From positions 65,756,923 to 65,820,922 of the forward strand of contig CM055092.1 of the NCBI GenBank assembly GCA_029204225.1: 64,000 bases of DNA. The letters run 5' to 3'. The notes beneath the pieces are model-generated. The model had not been told where the DNA came from. It searched no databases and was given only the letters and a program-made list of their open reading frames with translations. The position numbers and the translations under genes are program-made. How positions within the stretch are numbered: position 1 is the first letter of the stretch; each line of letters begins with the position of its first letter. The DNA comes from Diphasiastrum complanatum (Eukaryota > Streptophyta > Lycopodiopsida > Lycopodiales > Lycopodiaceae). Of the stretch, positions 51,853 through 64,000 are shown one piece after another.

Positions 51853-52141
51853 CTAACCAACCAACCTAACCAAGCACCCAGAGATAGAACAATTCCTCAT
51901 CTGTTTATTTCTGATTCTGAGTACTCTTTCAGATTCCAAAGGTACATTGAGCGATAAGTCCTCCAAATTGGTAAAATCTTTAATATATCTAAATGTCATC
52001 ATATAAATTAAATTCATATGATACATTGGATGAGCAGTCGAGCAGTCAACCAATCATGAAGGTCAAGTTCAAAAGCTAACAAATCAATCGTTTAACTTTC
52101 ACATTTACCCTAAAAATTAATCCTTAGTCTGACTTCAATAT
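51853..52141 (-). pseudogene. Ty3-gypsy pol C-terminus with chromodomain-like end
   Basis: The open stretch on the minus strand at 52053-51853 contains AHPMYHMNLIYMM and then NLEDLSLNVPLESERVLRIR before NKQMRNCSISGCLV. Position and pattern match the HPVFHVS...linker...EPVRIL..R.K..RN..I..  chromodomain region of plant chromoviruses. It is better preserved than the equivalent parts at 15288-15620. Confidence 0.45.
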
Positions 52142-52824
52142 CAAATAAGTACTTAGAGATGGAATAATTCTCCAATTATCTATCTCTGCATTGAAGTACT
52201 ATATCGACCTTTAGAAGTAAACTAAGCGATAAATTTTCCTATTGGGTCTGATTCTCTCCAATCTAGTAACATCACTTTCATGTAACCTCAATTTACATGA
52301 ATAACTGGGTGAAATGTCATTTTACATTGGAAATCAATGTTCAAAAGTTAAGGATCCGAACAATTATAGTCCAAGACTATCCACAATTACTTGTAGATCT
52401 ATCATGAATGCTTTTTGGTACCAATGCACTTATAATTTTTCAAAAACTAAAGTACAAAAATTCATTCCACCAAAATCTCTTAGGAGATCCATCAAGATAA
52501 ATAATGACTTTAACTCAATCTTGAGTACCCCAGATACTCTCTTGACTTAAGTGCTCTTATTCCTAGATTCATATGCAAGAAAATAGCAACCTTTAATCTT
52601 GATAGACTTGTCTATCTCCTAATTAATAGAAGATTTAGGCTGAAAACAATACACAAGCATTCCTTGAATACAATCTGTAAAGGTAAGGAAGTTTTTCATA
52701 AGTAAGTAATTACTTAATGAAGATATATTAAATGCTTCTTGTTGTTTTATGCTTTAACATTGGCATTGTCAATGGAAATAGTTCTCAGAATTGCAGCTAA
52801 AGAAATTTCAATTTTATTTTGCAG

Positions 52825-53467
52825 TGACCACTGGAGTTTAAACCTGATCTCTATTAAGAGATCTGTAGATAATAGTATTAAAGGTTTTTGTGTCAAGATA
52901 AATTCGACGAGCAATATGCAGATAAAGATGTAGATATACACCTTGCTTATTTAAGTAAATATATTCCTACAGATGTTCCCCATTCCGTGGACTGGCAGAT
53001 CGTCAGTTTGGAGGTAAATTTTGTCTTTCTTAATAGCATTTTGAAATCAGTATTCTAATGTATTTGTTTCATTCTAATTCATTCTGTTTAATACTTGATT
53101 TCTTGTGTGCTGAATATTTTTGCAGTCACCCCAGCAAAATGATTCATTCAGCTGTGGGTAGTACACATTATACAATGCCAAGTTATTTTTTGAGTGGTTC
53201 AACCTTAGGAAGATGTTGATATTTCTAAGGTAATAAATTATGTTTATTCTTATTTTTGGAATCATGATTAGTTTTCTATTTTGTTGATGTTTTTAGCCAT
53301 TACTAATACATGAATGTCTAATATTGTAGTTTACACTTTCTGAGTACACATCAAGCCAGGTGTACAGTTTTAGACAAGAAATCATCTTGAGTATACTGGC
53401 TAGGGCAAGGCTTCAGCCTCCCGTTATTGATGATGGTGCAAAGGATGATGTAGTTATACTAAATTAA
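52825..53467 (+). pseudogene. Ulp1/C48 SUMO-protease-like gene, copy 3
   Basis: DHWSLNLISIK retains the catalytic His. The Cys block reads SPQQNDSFSCG followed by TAG and a one-base deletion, as in copy 1. TAA closes the last block at 53465-53467. It differs from copy 1 by a few substitutions. Confidence 0.55.
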
Positions 53468-53642
53468 GATTATAACAAATACAGATAACATAGAACAAAA
53501 ATACATGTATAAAATTCATAGATAAATATACATTGATATATCAAATGTTGTTCCATTTTATAAATTTGGGAGCACAAAATACATGTACTGATGCCCAACT
53601 TGGGCTTTCATTTATTGAATGAAAGAGTGTATATAAAGATTT

Positions 53643-55056
53643 TTAGAGTTTATTTGAAACTATTGTTCTCCCACAATGATGATTGCTGTAGGTAGATCTT
53701 TGCAGCACATTATCAGCTCCTGTCTTTTTCGCATCTGTGACATGACAAATATTAGTGAATGTGCAATTGTAAATGATGACATTTTCAATTACGAGTCTTC
53801 TATTGATGATAAATCTGAAATATGTTGGTAGATTGGTTTGTAATAACATGAGCTCTGTTCTCATAAAATCAAGCTTCCAATGCGCTTCCACCTCAACCAT
53901 AGTCAAATACTCCTCATTGTAGATAATGCTAATTTCCATTCAGTTTGTGTGACCATTTAGTTCAAAGTCTTGATCCAGTGGTAGCCATGTACCTTCAATT
54001 TTCTTGTATCTCTGGTAGCTAAATGTGAGACTGAACATTTGCTTTTCGATATGATAATGAACGATCATTGAGGACTTTTTAATCCTGCATTCTATGTCAT
54101 TATTTGTTTTACTATCCCAGCCTTAATCCATGAAATCTGACAAAATCTCATCTGATAAATCTTTGCAAACAAATAAAGTTGGTGTCCTACAAACACTAGC
54201 ACTTGAAAAAAAATCAACAAATATATGTAATGAGATGAACCAACTTAGGTGAACAATTTTTGAGCCTGTGCTTATCTTCATAGCATTTCTAATATCAATG
54301 AGTAGTTTGCATCTCAAGAATTTAGAAACAATAATATCAGGAGTAGGCCACTCATCACTGTGAAAACTAGGCAATGTAATTGCTTCAAGCTTGCCAAAAC
54401 CTCCATCTGTTTGTGGCGTATATAAAGATTCATAAAAATAGATACCACAATTTGCAAGTTCCTTTGGACTTCTTCCTCTATTTTGCAGCTTTCCAACATA
54501 AGAGTGAATTACATCTAATATTCCTGCAAGTGATTGTGCGGGCTCGCATCCACTTATGCATGATGGATATAAATCTGAAAGAAAAAAACAATGTTGAAGC
54601 ATTTAAATCATAATCTGAAGAGCATCAATAAAGAAAATCACCTATGATTGCTGTAGAGTGCATATGTTTTGATATACTTACAATGACATTTTTGATGATC
54701 ATGAGGATTGATAGCATGTACTTTGATTTCTGAATGCATATATACATGTTGTACTAAGACTTCTGATATCGATTGACCTCCCGGGATAGTCTTAAACTCC
54801 AAATTTTTTGCTTTCCAATAAGATTTGTAAGTCATTTTTGCTCTTTTCTTTTGTCGAAAATTGCCCTTTGATGATGGATGCAGCAATACCCATGAATTCT
54901 TCGTATATTTTGTTGGCTTCCAGTTATCAGCTTCATCTCATTGTAAAAAATTATAGACTCAATTGTAGATTTGGGTCTCCTTGCCATTGCTATTTTCAAA
55001 GCTTTGGCGCCAAAAATCTCTCTGACATGATAGTTAATTTCAATTTTTCGTATCAC
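53643..55056 (-). pseudogene. Unrecognised minus-strand gene, copy 3
   Basis: Equivalent to 16955-18368, with the same TAA after FMD and the same frame change in the first exon. Acceptor TTTCTTTCAG is kept. No family recognised. Confidence 0.5.
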
Positions 55057-55438
55057 ATTTAATCTAATGTGAATGCCAACATAGTCGAAGTTACTGCGTA
55101 TACCATATTATATGTAACTGTATATACTGTATTTCTATAACTGTAACTAGTATAGTTAGCAAATTTCATTATACTAACCAGCATAGTCAAATAAACTTCA
55201 CTTGAGGTATTGACGTCGGGCAGATTAGCACGTGTTGGGCAAGAAGAAGAAACCAATGGGATACATCCATGTTGCCCGGACACAAATTTCAAAGTTTTCT
55301 ATATTGCATTTTTATTTCTCAGTTAATTTCAAATCTGTGCATTTTGATTGGGCCTGGTGACGGTCGAAGCTAAAGAAAAAAATAAAAGTATCTTTACAAA
55401 GGTCTTTTTGATATTGAGAACTCCTCTAATGTATATGT

Positions 55439-57304
55439 TATGTCCACCTTCCTTTGGAAACAAGAAGGAAAGAAGATGCAACTTCCTTCAAAGGAATATT
55501 TGTAGGCTATAGTGAAAATAGCAAAGGATATAGGATATTTGATCCTATTTCAAAGAAAGTAAAAGCTAGCAAGGATGTCTTATTTGATGAATCTCAAAGT
55601 TACAAGTTGTCTCCAAATGCATCTAATCTCTTAGGTGATGAAGATCTTGTAACACCCGAGGAGGAGCCTCTTGAAAATGATCTTTTGGAAGATCAAAATC
55701 AAGTGCCAAAGGAGCCGAGAAGATCCACAAGGAGAAAGGCCGAGCCTTCAAGGCTCACATACTTTGAGAAAGAGAAGCAAAGGGAAGACACGTCTCCTTC
55801 TACCTCTTATTATTTTCTAACCACAATGCTTGAAGAGCCATCATGTTATGAAGATGCAAGTAGATCACAAGTTTGGAGAGATGCAATGCAAGTAGAGTTT
55901 GATGCTTTGATAGATAATCAAACTTGGAATCTTGTACACCTTCCATATGGAGAGAAGCCACTTGCATGCAAGTGGATCTATAGATTAAAGTACAATCAAG
56001 ATGGATCTATAAGTAAATACAAAGCTAGATTGGTTGCTAAGAGACATAGATTATGAAGAAACATTTGCTCCTGTAGAAAAACTTGTAACCATTAGATTGA
56101 TCATTTGTATTGCTACCTTATTCAAGTGGAATCTCTATCAAATGGATGTGACAAGCGCTTTCTTGAATGGCTACTTGGAGGAGGAAATATACATGTTGCA
56201 ACCTGAGGGCTTCATCAAGGATGGTGAGGAGGACAAGGTTTGCCACTTAAGGAAGAGCCTATATGGCTTGAAGCAAGCACCTAGAGCTTGGTACTCTAGG
56301 TTGCATGATTTTCTCTACCCTCTTGGCTTTGTGATTAGCACTTATGAGCCTTCTTTGTACATCAAATGTAATGATGGAAAGATCATCATTTTAGTACTTT
56401 ATGTTGATGATATCATATTGATAGGAAATGATGGTGAAGGCATAAGAAATGTTAAAGTTTCCTTGTCTACTGAATTCAAGATGGTAGATTTAGGACTTCT
56501 TAAGTTCATACTTGGAATAGAAGCTACTAGAGGTAGTGATTTTACTTCTATAAGTCAATCAAAGTATGCTACTTCCATTCTTGAAAGGTTTGGCATGAAA
56601 GATTGTAAAGGGATTGACACCCCTATGGAGCATGCTTGTAAAGCTACTAATGATTGTGATGAAGCATCCTTTGAGGACATCACACTCTTTAGGAAGCTAA
56701 TAGGATCCTTAATCTATTTGACAATCACAAGACCAGATTAGAGTTATCGTGTAAGCAAGTTAAGTCAATATATGCAAGGTCCTTTGATGCATCATTGGAA
56801 AAGTGCCAAGAGAGTGCTTAGATATGTCTCTTTACTAGAATTTTTGGCATTCTCTATCAAGGATCTAACTTGTACTTGAGGGCATTTTCGGATTCAGATT
56901 TTGCAGGAGACAAGATGGATAGAAGATCCATAAGTGCATTTGTCACTTTTATTTGTGGAGGAGTGATATCTTGGCTTTCCAAAAAGCAAGATACAATTTC
57001 TCTTTCCTCTTGTGAAGCCGAGTACAAGGCATTGACTTCAACTACCAAAGAACTCCTATGGCTAAGAAGACTTTTGGTGGAGCTTCAAGTGCTGAAGGCC
57101 GAGGAGATCCCTTGCATCTATTGTGATAATCAAGCTTCTCAACAAATTTCTACCGATCCGATCTTCCATGCTAGAACAAAGCATATTGAGATAGCTCATC
57201 ACTTTGTGAGGGAGAAGGTGCAATCCAAAGAGGTTCAACTTCACAGCTCGTGGATGTACTTGATCTATAAAGGGATCAACCAAATCAATAACAAGTTGAT
57301 GTGA
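55439..57304 (+). pseudogene. Ty1-copia pol 3' fragment, copy 3
   Basis: Same structure and same 19-to-3-base change after KARLVAK as copy 1. RT keeps MDVTSAFLNGYLEEEIYM and YVDDI, and RNase H keeps FSDSDFAGD. The conserved APVEKL and GMKDCKG variants differ from copy 1. Shared TAG after TITRPD. Confidence 0.9.
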
Positions 57305-57388
57305 CATTGGCAAATTTTACTTTTGTTTTAATTTTCACATGTGTCTTGAGTTCTGATGAATGAAATGCATTTGTAAGTTAATGTACTT

Positions 57389-58731
57389 TACTCTCTGTAA
57401 ACAGGCCATACTGGTATCATCCTCCACACATGTGAGGCCGCCCATCCATGTTTTTGATCATTTGATCCATTGCTCTTGCTTAAATCATAGTGTAAAGCAT
57501 CTAGATCAAGATCTAACACCTAGAACTTGATAGATCTTTGGATTAAGCAATCAATAACTCTTAATGATTGATAGTGCAATCAATATTTGTCATTTTTCTC
57601 TAAAAATTGACACTGCACACACGTCTTCATAGATGTAGACGGTCGAACAATTTCTGTTCGGTCTCTCTTCGCCCGTGTTTGAGCTCTCATGCTCCTCACC
57701 ATAGGATGAACTGTTGCTGTTCTCCTGTCTGTTCTGTGCTAATTTGTTTCTTGGGTTCAGGCGGCAATCAATGGCTGCATGACCCTTCTTGTGGCAGTGG
57801 ATACACTAAACCTTTGGATCGAGCCAGCATGTATCAACTGTGGGCCCATCTCTTCTGCATCTCATGCAAGTCTTGTTTTCTCCACCTTGTTGCTTTGACC
57901 TCCCTTTGCTCTTCTAGATGTCTTTGATGGTCCCTTCTACTTGCTGATCATGATCATGCCTTTGATTTGACTCCCTCCTTGGATTTCTCTTTGTTGTCGT
58001 AGAGGGCCTGGTCAAAACCATCCTTGTGATCAAGGTGTTCTCTCGCCTTGACTTCCTCTCAAATCTCGACAATTGCCTTTTCGAGGGTCATTGTAGGATC
58101 TTTCGCGAGTAGGGTTCTTGTTGTCTGAAAAGATCTGGGTAAGGCTCCCAGGAGATAACCGAGTTGCTTCTCAATTGACACTGCATACTCTGCTCCAGCG
58201 TTATGTAGTGATAGAAATAGACCCTTCATCTTCCTTACAAAAGAAGTGAGGTCTTTCCCATCCCACTATAGATTTGTCAGTTGATCTTCCATCATCATGA
58301 TTTGACCTCTTGATTTTGTTTGAAATGTCATGAGCAGTGCATCCCACATCTCCTTAGCTTTGGAGAGTGTAGCCAGGTCAAGTGTGAGACTATCTTCGAT
58401 GGATGAAGATAGCAGGGCTATTGCCTTGTCATTTTTCTCCCTCCACTTGCGTAGCTCTTTGCCTGATGTCGTTGGCATTTCTTCTATGCCATCCACCCAG
58501 GGGAAGAGTCCTTCACCCTTAAGTATAAGTGATGTCTTAACTTTCCAGGCTAGAAAGTTAGATCCTGAAGAATCTAAAACTCTACAGATCTTGCTCTGTA
58601 TGTTGATGATTGAATCCATTGCTTCTGAAGTGTGTTCACTTGTCGATGGATGTTTGTCTGAATGCTTGGCCTCTTGGATCTGATAGCTCTTTGGCTATGT
58701 CAGACTATGACAAGGTAGGCTCTGATACCAC
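57389..58731 (-). pseudogene. Minus-strand copia 5' region with gag, copy 2
   Basis: Counterpart of 20703-22042. The ATG at 58619 opens MDSIINIQSKICRVLDSSGS, and one frame runs 117 codons to a TAG (CAG to TAG after DQLTNL at 58266). The second part continues in frame after it. Both zinc knuckles are present, the first again with Pro for His. The primer site is at about 58731-58718. Confidence 0.8.
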
Positions 58732-58870
58732 TGATGACAAGGATGATAATAGTCGTCGGATTCGCAGTCATGAAAGAATCGCGAAAGCAAATCAATTCGG
58801 ATGGAGTTCAGATTTGATCGCTGGTCATTGCCAGTTGAATCATTCCTACAGTCCTCCAGAATGTAGTCAG

Positions 58871-61791
58871 TGTTAGCAACTGTGCTAACACAGAGAAAAT
58901 TAAAAAATATTAAGACTCCGTGGCATGTGTTTTGTAAGACCACGTATGAGTATCTGTCAATAAACTTCAAGCCATGACATGTGTTTTGTAAGTCCATGAG
59001 TAGAAGCTTAAATAATAATAAAATAGCTTAAACTTAGATTTAGAACTTAGACTTAAGAAACTTAAGATTAGAAATATTTTATCTTAAGTTGTCCTAAGTT
59101 AAGAAAATTGAAGTTCTAAATCCTAAGTTAGAAGTTCTAGAAAGGCTAAGAACAGATTAGTCCCATAAGTTAGTAGATACTTATGGAAGACCCTCCTTGC
59201 TATAAAAGGAGAGGTATTTGCATTGTAAATAACACTTTTGAGATTAAGCTATCTTGCTCTCTATTTTGGAGAATTATCATTCTATTTCATTTGTGTTCCC
59301 CTTGGGAAGGTGCTCGGGCCTCCTCTTGCCTCCTTTTCATCGGTTTTATTGTGGCATGTTCATTATTGCTTATTTGTTTAGTATTGGCCGCAATATCATG
59401 TTATTACCCTTCGGGTATTAATCTAGGATTAGTCTAGTCATCTTGCTAGTTGTGTAAGCCTTAGCAAGGATTTTTATTGTTGTTACTAATTAGCTTGATT
59501 TCCGTTGGTAAGCCTTAGTGCTCTCAATCCTCTCCATATTTTCGTTGAAGCTTATTGTAGAAACTTAAAAAGTGGACGAATCTCTACATCCCTATACTAC
59601 ACCCGTAAGTAGATCTAGCCACCGCACTCACTAGAAATACTTCCAACATTGGCGCCGTTGCCGTCTTTTAAGTATTTTTCTACCTAACTTCTTCTCCTTT
59701 TTTTCTTTTATTTCTTGCTTCCGTGTTGTATGTTTGCTTGTGTGCTTATTTCTATCCAACATGCAGCAAACCATCGATACCCTCAAAGCCACGACGGAGC
59801 AACACTCAAAATTACAACAATTATACATTGCTTCCGTCGAGGCCCTAAACCAGCACATAGCCACCTTGGAAGGACGCTTAAAGACTGCTGCCCAGTCGAC
59901 ACCGTCGGTTCATTCAGAGCACGCCCAATGTCATGATTCGGAGCACCACTTTGATGGACTCGATGGTGGAGATGGTGCAGGATTTCAACAGCCTCCTCCT
60001 GCAACTCAAGGCTCCACATTTCAAGGCCAACCCCTTGGGCAAGGAGGTCAAACACCAACCAATCCATCGGGCTCTAGGGGTACCAGCTCCCAACATTTTC
60101 TTTTCTCTTCTACCGCTTCTAACCCCCTTGACACCACTAACCCCACCTTCATTCCACGACAATTTTCCCTTGAATCACAACAAATTGCAGAAGCTAACCC
60201 CTCGTCTCCTCTATCTCTTGATCCCGATCCACAAACCGATCATGAGATTGCCTCTGAAGCCCCCACCATCCGGCACAGAATCACGCCCACAGAACCAAAC
60301 AAGGGGTTGCACGTCTCTCAGGAGTTTGAAAAGAAGTACCCAACAACGAAAGTGCGAGGTGGCTACATACTGCCATATTTGGACCAATGTCAAACACATA
60401 AAGCAGCAGTCAAACTTCTGGATCCACAACCTCTCTGGCGCCATCAACTCTTCCTGCAAAGTAAGACCTCAATGGCACGGTATCTCGAAAATCCCTCCTA
60501 CATGCGCACCAATCCTTATTACTATCCAATAGCAAGGCGAAGACATGGTCACCAACTGCCGAGTCTTCTACCAGAAGCACCATGGCAATCCTGATCGTGA
60601 TGTCAGATATTTTGCGGATAATTGCGGCCTGGTGGCATTTCTGACAAAACTCAGAGGTTTTTGGGATCGAGGTTTACCCCCAATTGCCCTTGACATCAAT
60701 AAATCCTTGCGCACGCAAGACGACCATATCAACATTGCAAGGCTCTATTATCGCGCTGCACTTACTTCCGCCCTGCATGTTCATATGGTCGAGCTATGAA
60801 AAATCCATAACTTTCTAAAGGGTATGCTCCATTATTACAAACCCATGCCCTTCCTGAACAAATTACGGTGGCAATGATGGAGGGCATCGGGACGACCATC
60901 TACCACTCCCGACAGCAACAGTCTCGCCTCCAAGAAGCACAAAAAATCCAGGACCACCAATCCAATAAGGAGGGGGATAATGTTAGCAACTATGCTAACA
61001 TAGAGAAAATAAAAAAATAAAAAAACCCTGTGGCATGTGTTTTGTAAGACCACGTATGAGTATCTGTCAATAAACTTCAAGTCATGGCATGTGTTTTGTA
61101 AGTCCATGAGTAGAAGCTTAAATAATAATAAAATAGCTTAAAGTTAGATTTAGAACTTAGACTTAGGAAACTTAAGATTAGAAATATTTTATTTTAAGTT
61201 GTCCTAAGTTAAGAAAATTGAAGTTCTAAATCCTAAGTTAGAAGTTCTAGAAAGGCTAGGAACAAATTAGTCCCGTAAGTTAGTAGACACTTATGGAAGA
61301 CCCTCCTTGCCATAAAAGGAGAAGTATTTGCATTGTAAATAACACTTTTGAGATTAAGCTATCTTCCTCTCTATTTTGGAGAATTATCATTCTATTTCAT
61401 TTGTGTTCCCCTTGGGAAGGTGCATAGCTTGAGGAAAGGTGCTCCGGCCTCCTCTTGCCTCCTTTTCATCGGTTTTATTGTGGCATGTTCATTATTGCTT
61501 ATTTGTTTAGTATTGGCCGCAATATCATTTTATTACCCTTTGGGTCTTAATCTAGGATTAGTCTAGTCATCTTGCTGGTTGGGTAAGACTTAGCAAGGAT
61601 TTTTATTGTTGTTACTAATTATCTTTATTTTCGTTTCGGGCACTAGTTGGGTAAGCCTTAGTGCTCTCATTCCTCTCCATATTTCCGTTGAAGCTTATTG
61701 TAGAAACTCAAAAAGTGGACGAATCTCTACATCTCTATACTACACCCGTAAGTAGATCTAGCCACCGCACTCACTAGAAATACTTCCTACA
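58871..61791 (+). mobile_element. Nested non-autonomous LTR retrotransposon, copy 2
   Basis: 5' LTR 58871-59648 (778 bp) and 3' LTR 60981-61791 (811 bp), with the same GTCAG duplication (58866-58870, 61792-61796) at the same host position as copy 1. The primer site TGGCGCCGTTGCCG (59650-59663) here matches the tRNA-Asp type exactly over 14 bases. The 5' LTR lacks a ~19-base segment around GTGCATAGCTTGAGG that copy 1 has. Confidence 0.92.
59761..60799 (+). pseudogene. Gag-like protein of the nested LTR element, copy 2
   Basis: Better preserved than at 23081: one frame from MQQTIDTLKATTEQHSKLQQ to a stop at 60594 (277 codons), with a Pro/Ser/Gln/Thr-rich middle. The frame beginning at 60545 (VFYQKHHGNPDRDVRYFADN to HVHMVEL, stop 60799) overlaps its end and looks like the original continuation, so a frameshift near 60545 probably truncates the protein. 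No zinc knuckle or protease is seen. Confidence 0.6.
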
Positions 61792-62698
61792 GTCAGGCAT
61801 TGATGATCAACATCAATAGATTGATGTAGCATTCAACAAAAATTCAACCAATGTGAGGAAATTAAATGAACAAGAGTGAATCAGACACACGAATAACAAC
61901 AGATAATTTGCATTAAAGTTCAGACATGATAAAAGTGATATGTGCACAAATGGCTACAAGATCATCTATTGATTCTATGATTCTTCAAGCACTGCATTCA
62001 AATCCACGCAGTGCGTTGGAGTGAGAGAAAATGCAGTTCTCCCATGAGCAAAATGTCTCGCTTATTAGCGGACTTGTGGATCTACAGATTCTATGAAGAA
62101 CTGTCTCGCACGCAGGCGGATTTCTGTTTTGTATTTTTGTCTTCTTGCTTAGTAGCATCAGACTACTTCATCTATTATGTCAAGTATCAAGTATCATCCA
62201 GAAAGTATATAGTCTCATCGTGTAACTCCTAGATTAGAGTGATTAAACATCTACAACTAATCATGAATTACAAGAGTGGCATATTAGCCACGACCTAGAG
62301 TGTATCTGCTGACGTCATGCTATCAGATCAGATATCTATACTTCTGGGTATTTGCATGATCTTGCTGGTCCTTTTTGGAGCGTGAGGGCAGAAAGGGTGT
62401 CGCGACTATTTTTGAGTCGTTTGACATTTTCCTGCTATGCCACGAAAAGATTCTCTTTCGCGAATCTTTCGTGTTCGTGTCTTCTCGTCAGGATGTTTGC
62501 AAACATTTTTGTTTCGTGTATTTTGACTTTCGTGTTCGCGAACATTTTCGTCAGGCGGCAGAGGGCTAAAAGCTAGCAAAGCTTTGGTAAAAGAAATGTT
62601 TTGTTCCTTCAATTGGTTACCCTTTGGTGGAGATCAGCCGGAAGCCTGTTGTAAACATTCTTCAAATAAATTGGCTGTCTAAGTTTGTGATTCTTGCA

Positions 62699-64000
62699 GG
62701 TATCAGATGAGCAGACGTAGAACCAAAGTTGGTTTCACCTAACCCTAGATGAATGATCAATAAACATGCAGGAAGAATCATGAAATAGAAATTAGTCATT
62801 CACCAAGGAGGCAACTGTGGGCTTAATTTCCAACAAAATCGTCACGCTAGGTAATCATTCAAACTTCATGCAAAGTCATGAAAATCTACTCAAATTTAGA
62901 TTATATGTTCCACGAGGCACCTTTAGAGGCAGAATATGCACCTGGATTTCTCTCGCCATAATTTCAAAACGTTGTTATAATATTGTCTCTTGGAAACTAG
63001 CATTAACTCTCCAAATATTCTCTCTCCTAGCACCTACCTATGCACCTACTAATTAAGCAAAGGAAGTCTCTCTTCCCTTCGGGCCTTCCTCCTGCTCGGG
63101 CGGGCGCCGGAGTACCCTCCTAGGATTGGAGAGCATATACCCCCTACTGAAAGTTATCTAGTTATTTTGATTTTCTAGTATGTAAGCCATAGGAGTCATA
63201 AACCTTGGTGGGCTGTTTGCAAAGTGAAAGATTCTTGAGTCCTTGACAATACAAAGCACAAATCTGAATAGTCAAAAAGTAAAGTTAGTATTCAAAAACT
63301 CACATCATGCATGCAGGGGCCATTCTGTCCTCTCCCCTTACTGCAAATACTGTTATCAATCCTCGGCAATGACTGCCAATGGTATGTAACGATTTAAAAT
63401 GTTCATGAAAGGTTGTCATGACCCGTCTCTTAATGCTAAATGGCATGGCAACCCTTTTCTAAATTGCGATTACGAATCCCACAATATGTCTGAATGACTT
63501 GTAATTACTTCGATGCGATAGATTATATTGAGTATTGATTAATACTTATAGTTACACGTAACACCGCAGAGTCAGAGACGTTAAAATGGTCGTCCTGACT
63601 TGTTCATGACGTAATTGATATTTGGGCTTGTAGCGAACAGGTGTCCCATTTTGATAGGCTCTGAACACAGATGTTCAGAGCCATAGCGCTTTGGTGAAGG
63701 GCCAGAAGGGCCAAAACTTCAACTACGCCCGGTAGTAGGCCTTGAGCAGGCCTTCTACACTCTGTAAAGGCAGCCTTCAACGCACCTCGCCGCAAGGCGG
63801 CGCGGTGCGTGAAGGCTGCCTGCTATGAACGGTAGCGGGCCTGCTCACGCCCACTACTAGGCCATAGTGGGAAGTTTCTTAGTTCAGATCCTAATCAGAA
63901 TTGTCGTTAGTGTGATGAAGATTTGAAAGAAAGGAGCATAGAAAATTCCGCGATTCACAATTTTAAAATACTACTTACTTCAGATCTTACTCAGAATTGC
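62699..64000 (+). other. Desaturase upstream region, copy 3 (runs off the window)
   Basis: Matches 26016-27317, including the foldback and the first tandem-repeat unit. No coding exon is reached before the window ends. Confidence 0.75.
63657..63863. repeat. GC-rich foldback, second copy
   Basis: Same three-hairpin structure as 26974-27180; the small 11-bp stem (63657-63682) is perfect. Point differences are concentrated in the large hairpin arms. Confidence 0.85.

Larger units (their letters stand above)
52142..57388. mobile_element. Chimeric repeat unit, copy 3
   Basis: Nearly identical to copy 1 and sharing its lesions, because it lies inside the 12-kb duplication 15288-27317 / 51976-64000. 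Confidence 0.65.
58732..62698 (-). mobile_element. Minus-strand copia 5' LTR, split, copy 2
   Basis: LTR parts 58732-58870 and 61797-62698 around the nested element, as in 22043-26015. Confidence 0.65.

Noticed and set aside
59933-60532. 199-codon open frame
   Set aside because: Shadow frame of the Gag-like region at 59761-60594, which starts after the primer site and is the better candidate.

Overview
This is plant nuclear DNA. It is AT-rich, with GT-AG introns, long (CT)n and (AT)n microsatellites, Ty1-copia and Ty3-gypsy debris, primer-binding sites matching tRNA-Met and tRNA-Asp, a MITE and short CCCTAAA telomere-type motifs. The only gene that reads intact is a 13-exon cytochrome-b5-fused front-end fatty-acid desaturase. 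Intron-rich genes of this class making C20 polyunsaturates are typical of non-seed land plants (bryophytes, lycophytes, ferns). That placement is inference, and the species cannot be read from the window.

The locus is a desaturase gene that has been repeatedly broken and copied. The intact gene B (32147-38851, +, 488 codons) sits among four fragments: A (exons 11-13, 630-2555), C (exons 12-13, 10771-11154), E (end of exon 1 plus exon 2, 27853-28233) and D (exons 3-8, inverted, 46555-49026). The upstream region is present three times (26155, 30448, 62.8 kb to the window end). The 3' flank is present two or three times.

Layout: 1-200 LTR end with Asp-type PBS; 0.2-3.5 kb fragment A and its flank; 3474-3730 MITE; 4.1-8.4 kb decayed transposon genes on the minus strand; 8.5-10.6 kb microsatellites and a hairpin-bearing repeat; 10.6-13.6 kb fragment C and flank; 13.9-15.3 kb copia LTR and gag; 15.3-20.7 kb chimeric unit 1; 20.7-26.0 kb minus-strand copia 5' end split by a nested LTR element; 26.2-28.3 kb upstream copy and fragment E; 28.3-30.4 kb hairpin repeat again; 30.4-41.3 kb gene B with promoter and flank; 41.3-46.6 kb chimeric unit 2; 46.6-49.0 kb fragment D; 49.3-52.1 kb copia and gypsy remnants; 52.1-57.4 kb chimeric unit 3; 57.4-62.7 kb second copy of the split copia/LTR element; then a third upstream copy running off the end.

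The chimeric unit (about 5.25 kb, three copies) joins a decayed gypsy chromodomain end, a SUMO-protease (Ulp1/C48)-like gene, a convergent unrecognised gene and the 3' half of a copia pol. About 12 kb (15288-27317) is duplicated at 51976-64000 with the same nested insertion and target-site duplication, so that duplication is younger than the insertion. Apart from gene B, every coding region read carries stops, frameshifts or truncations.
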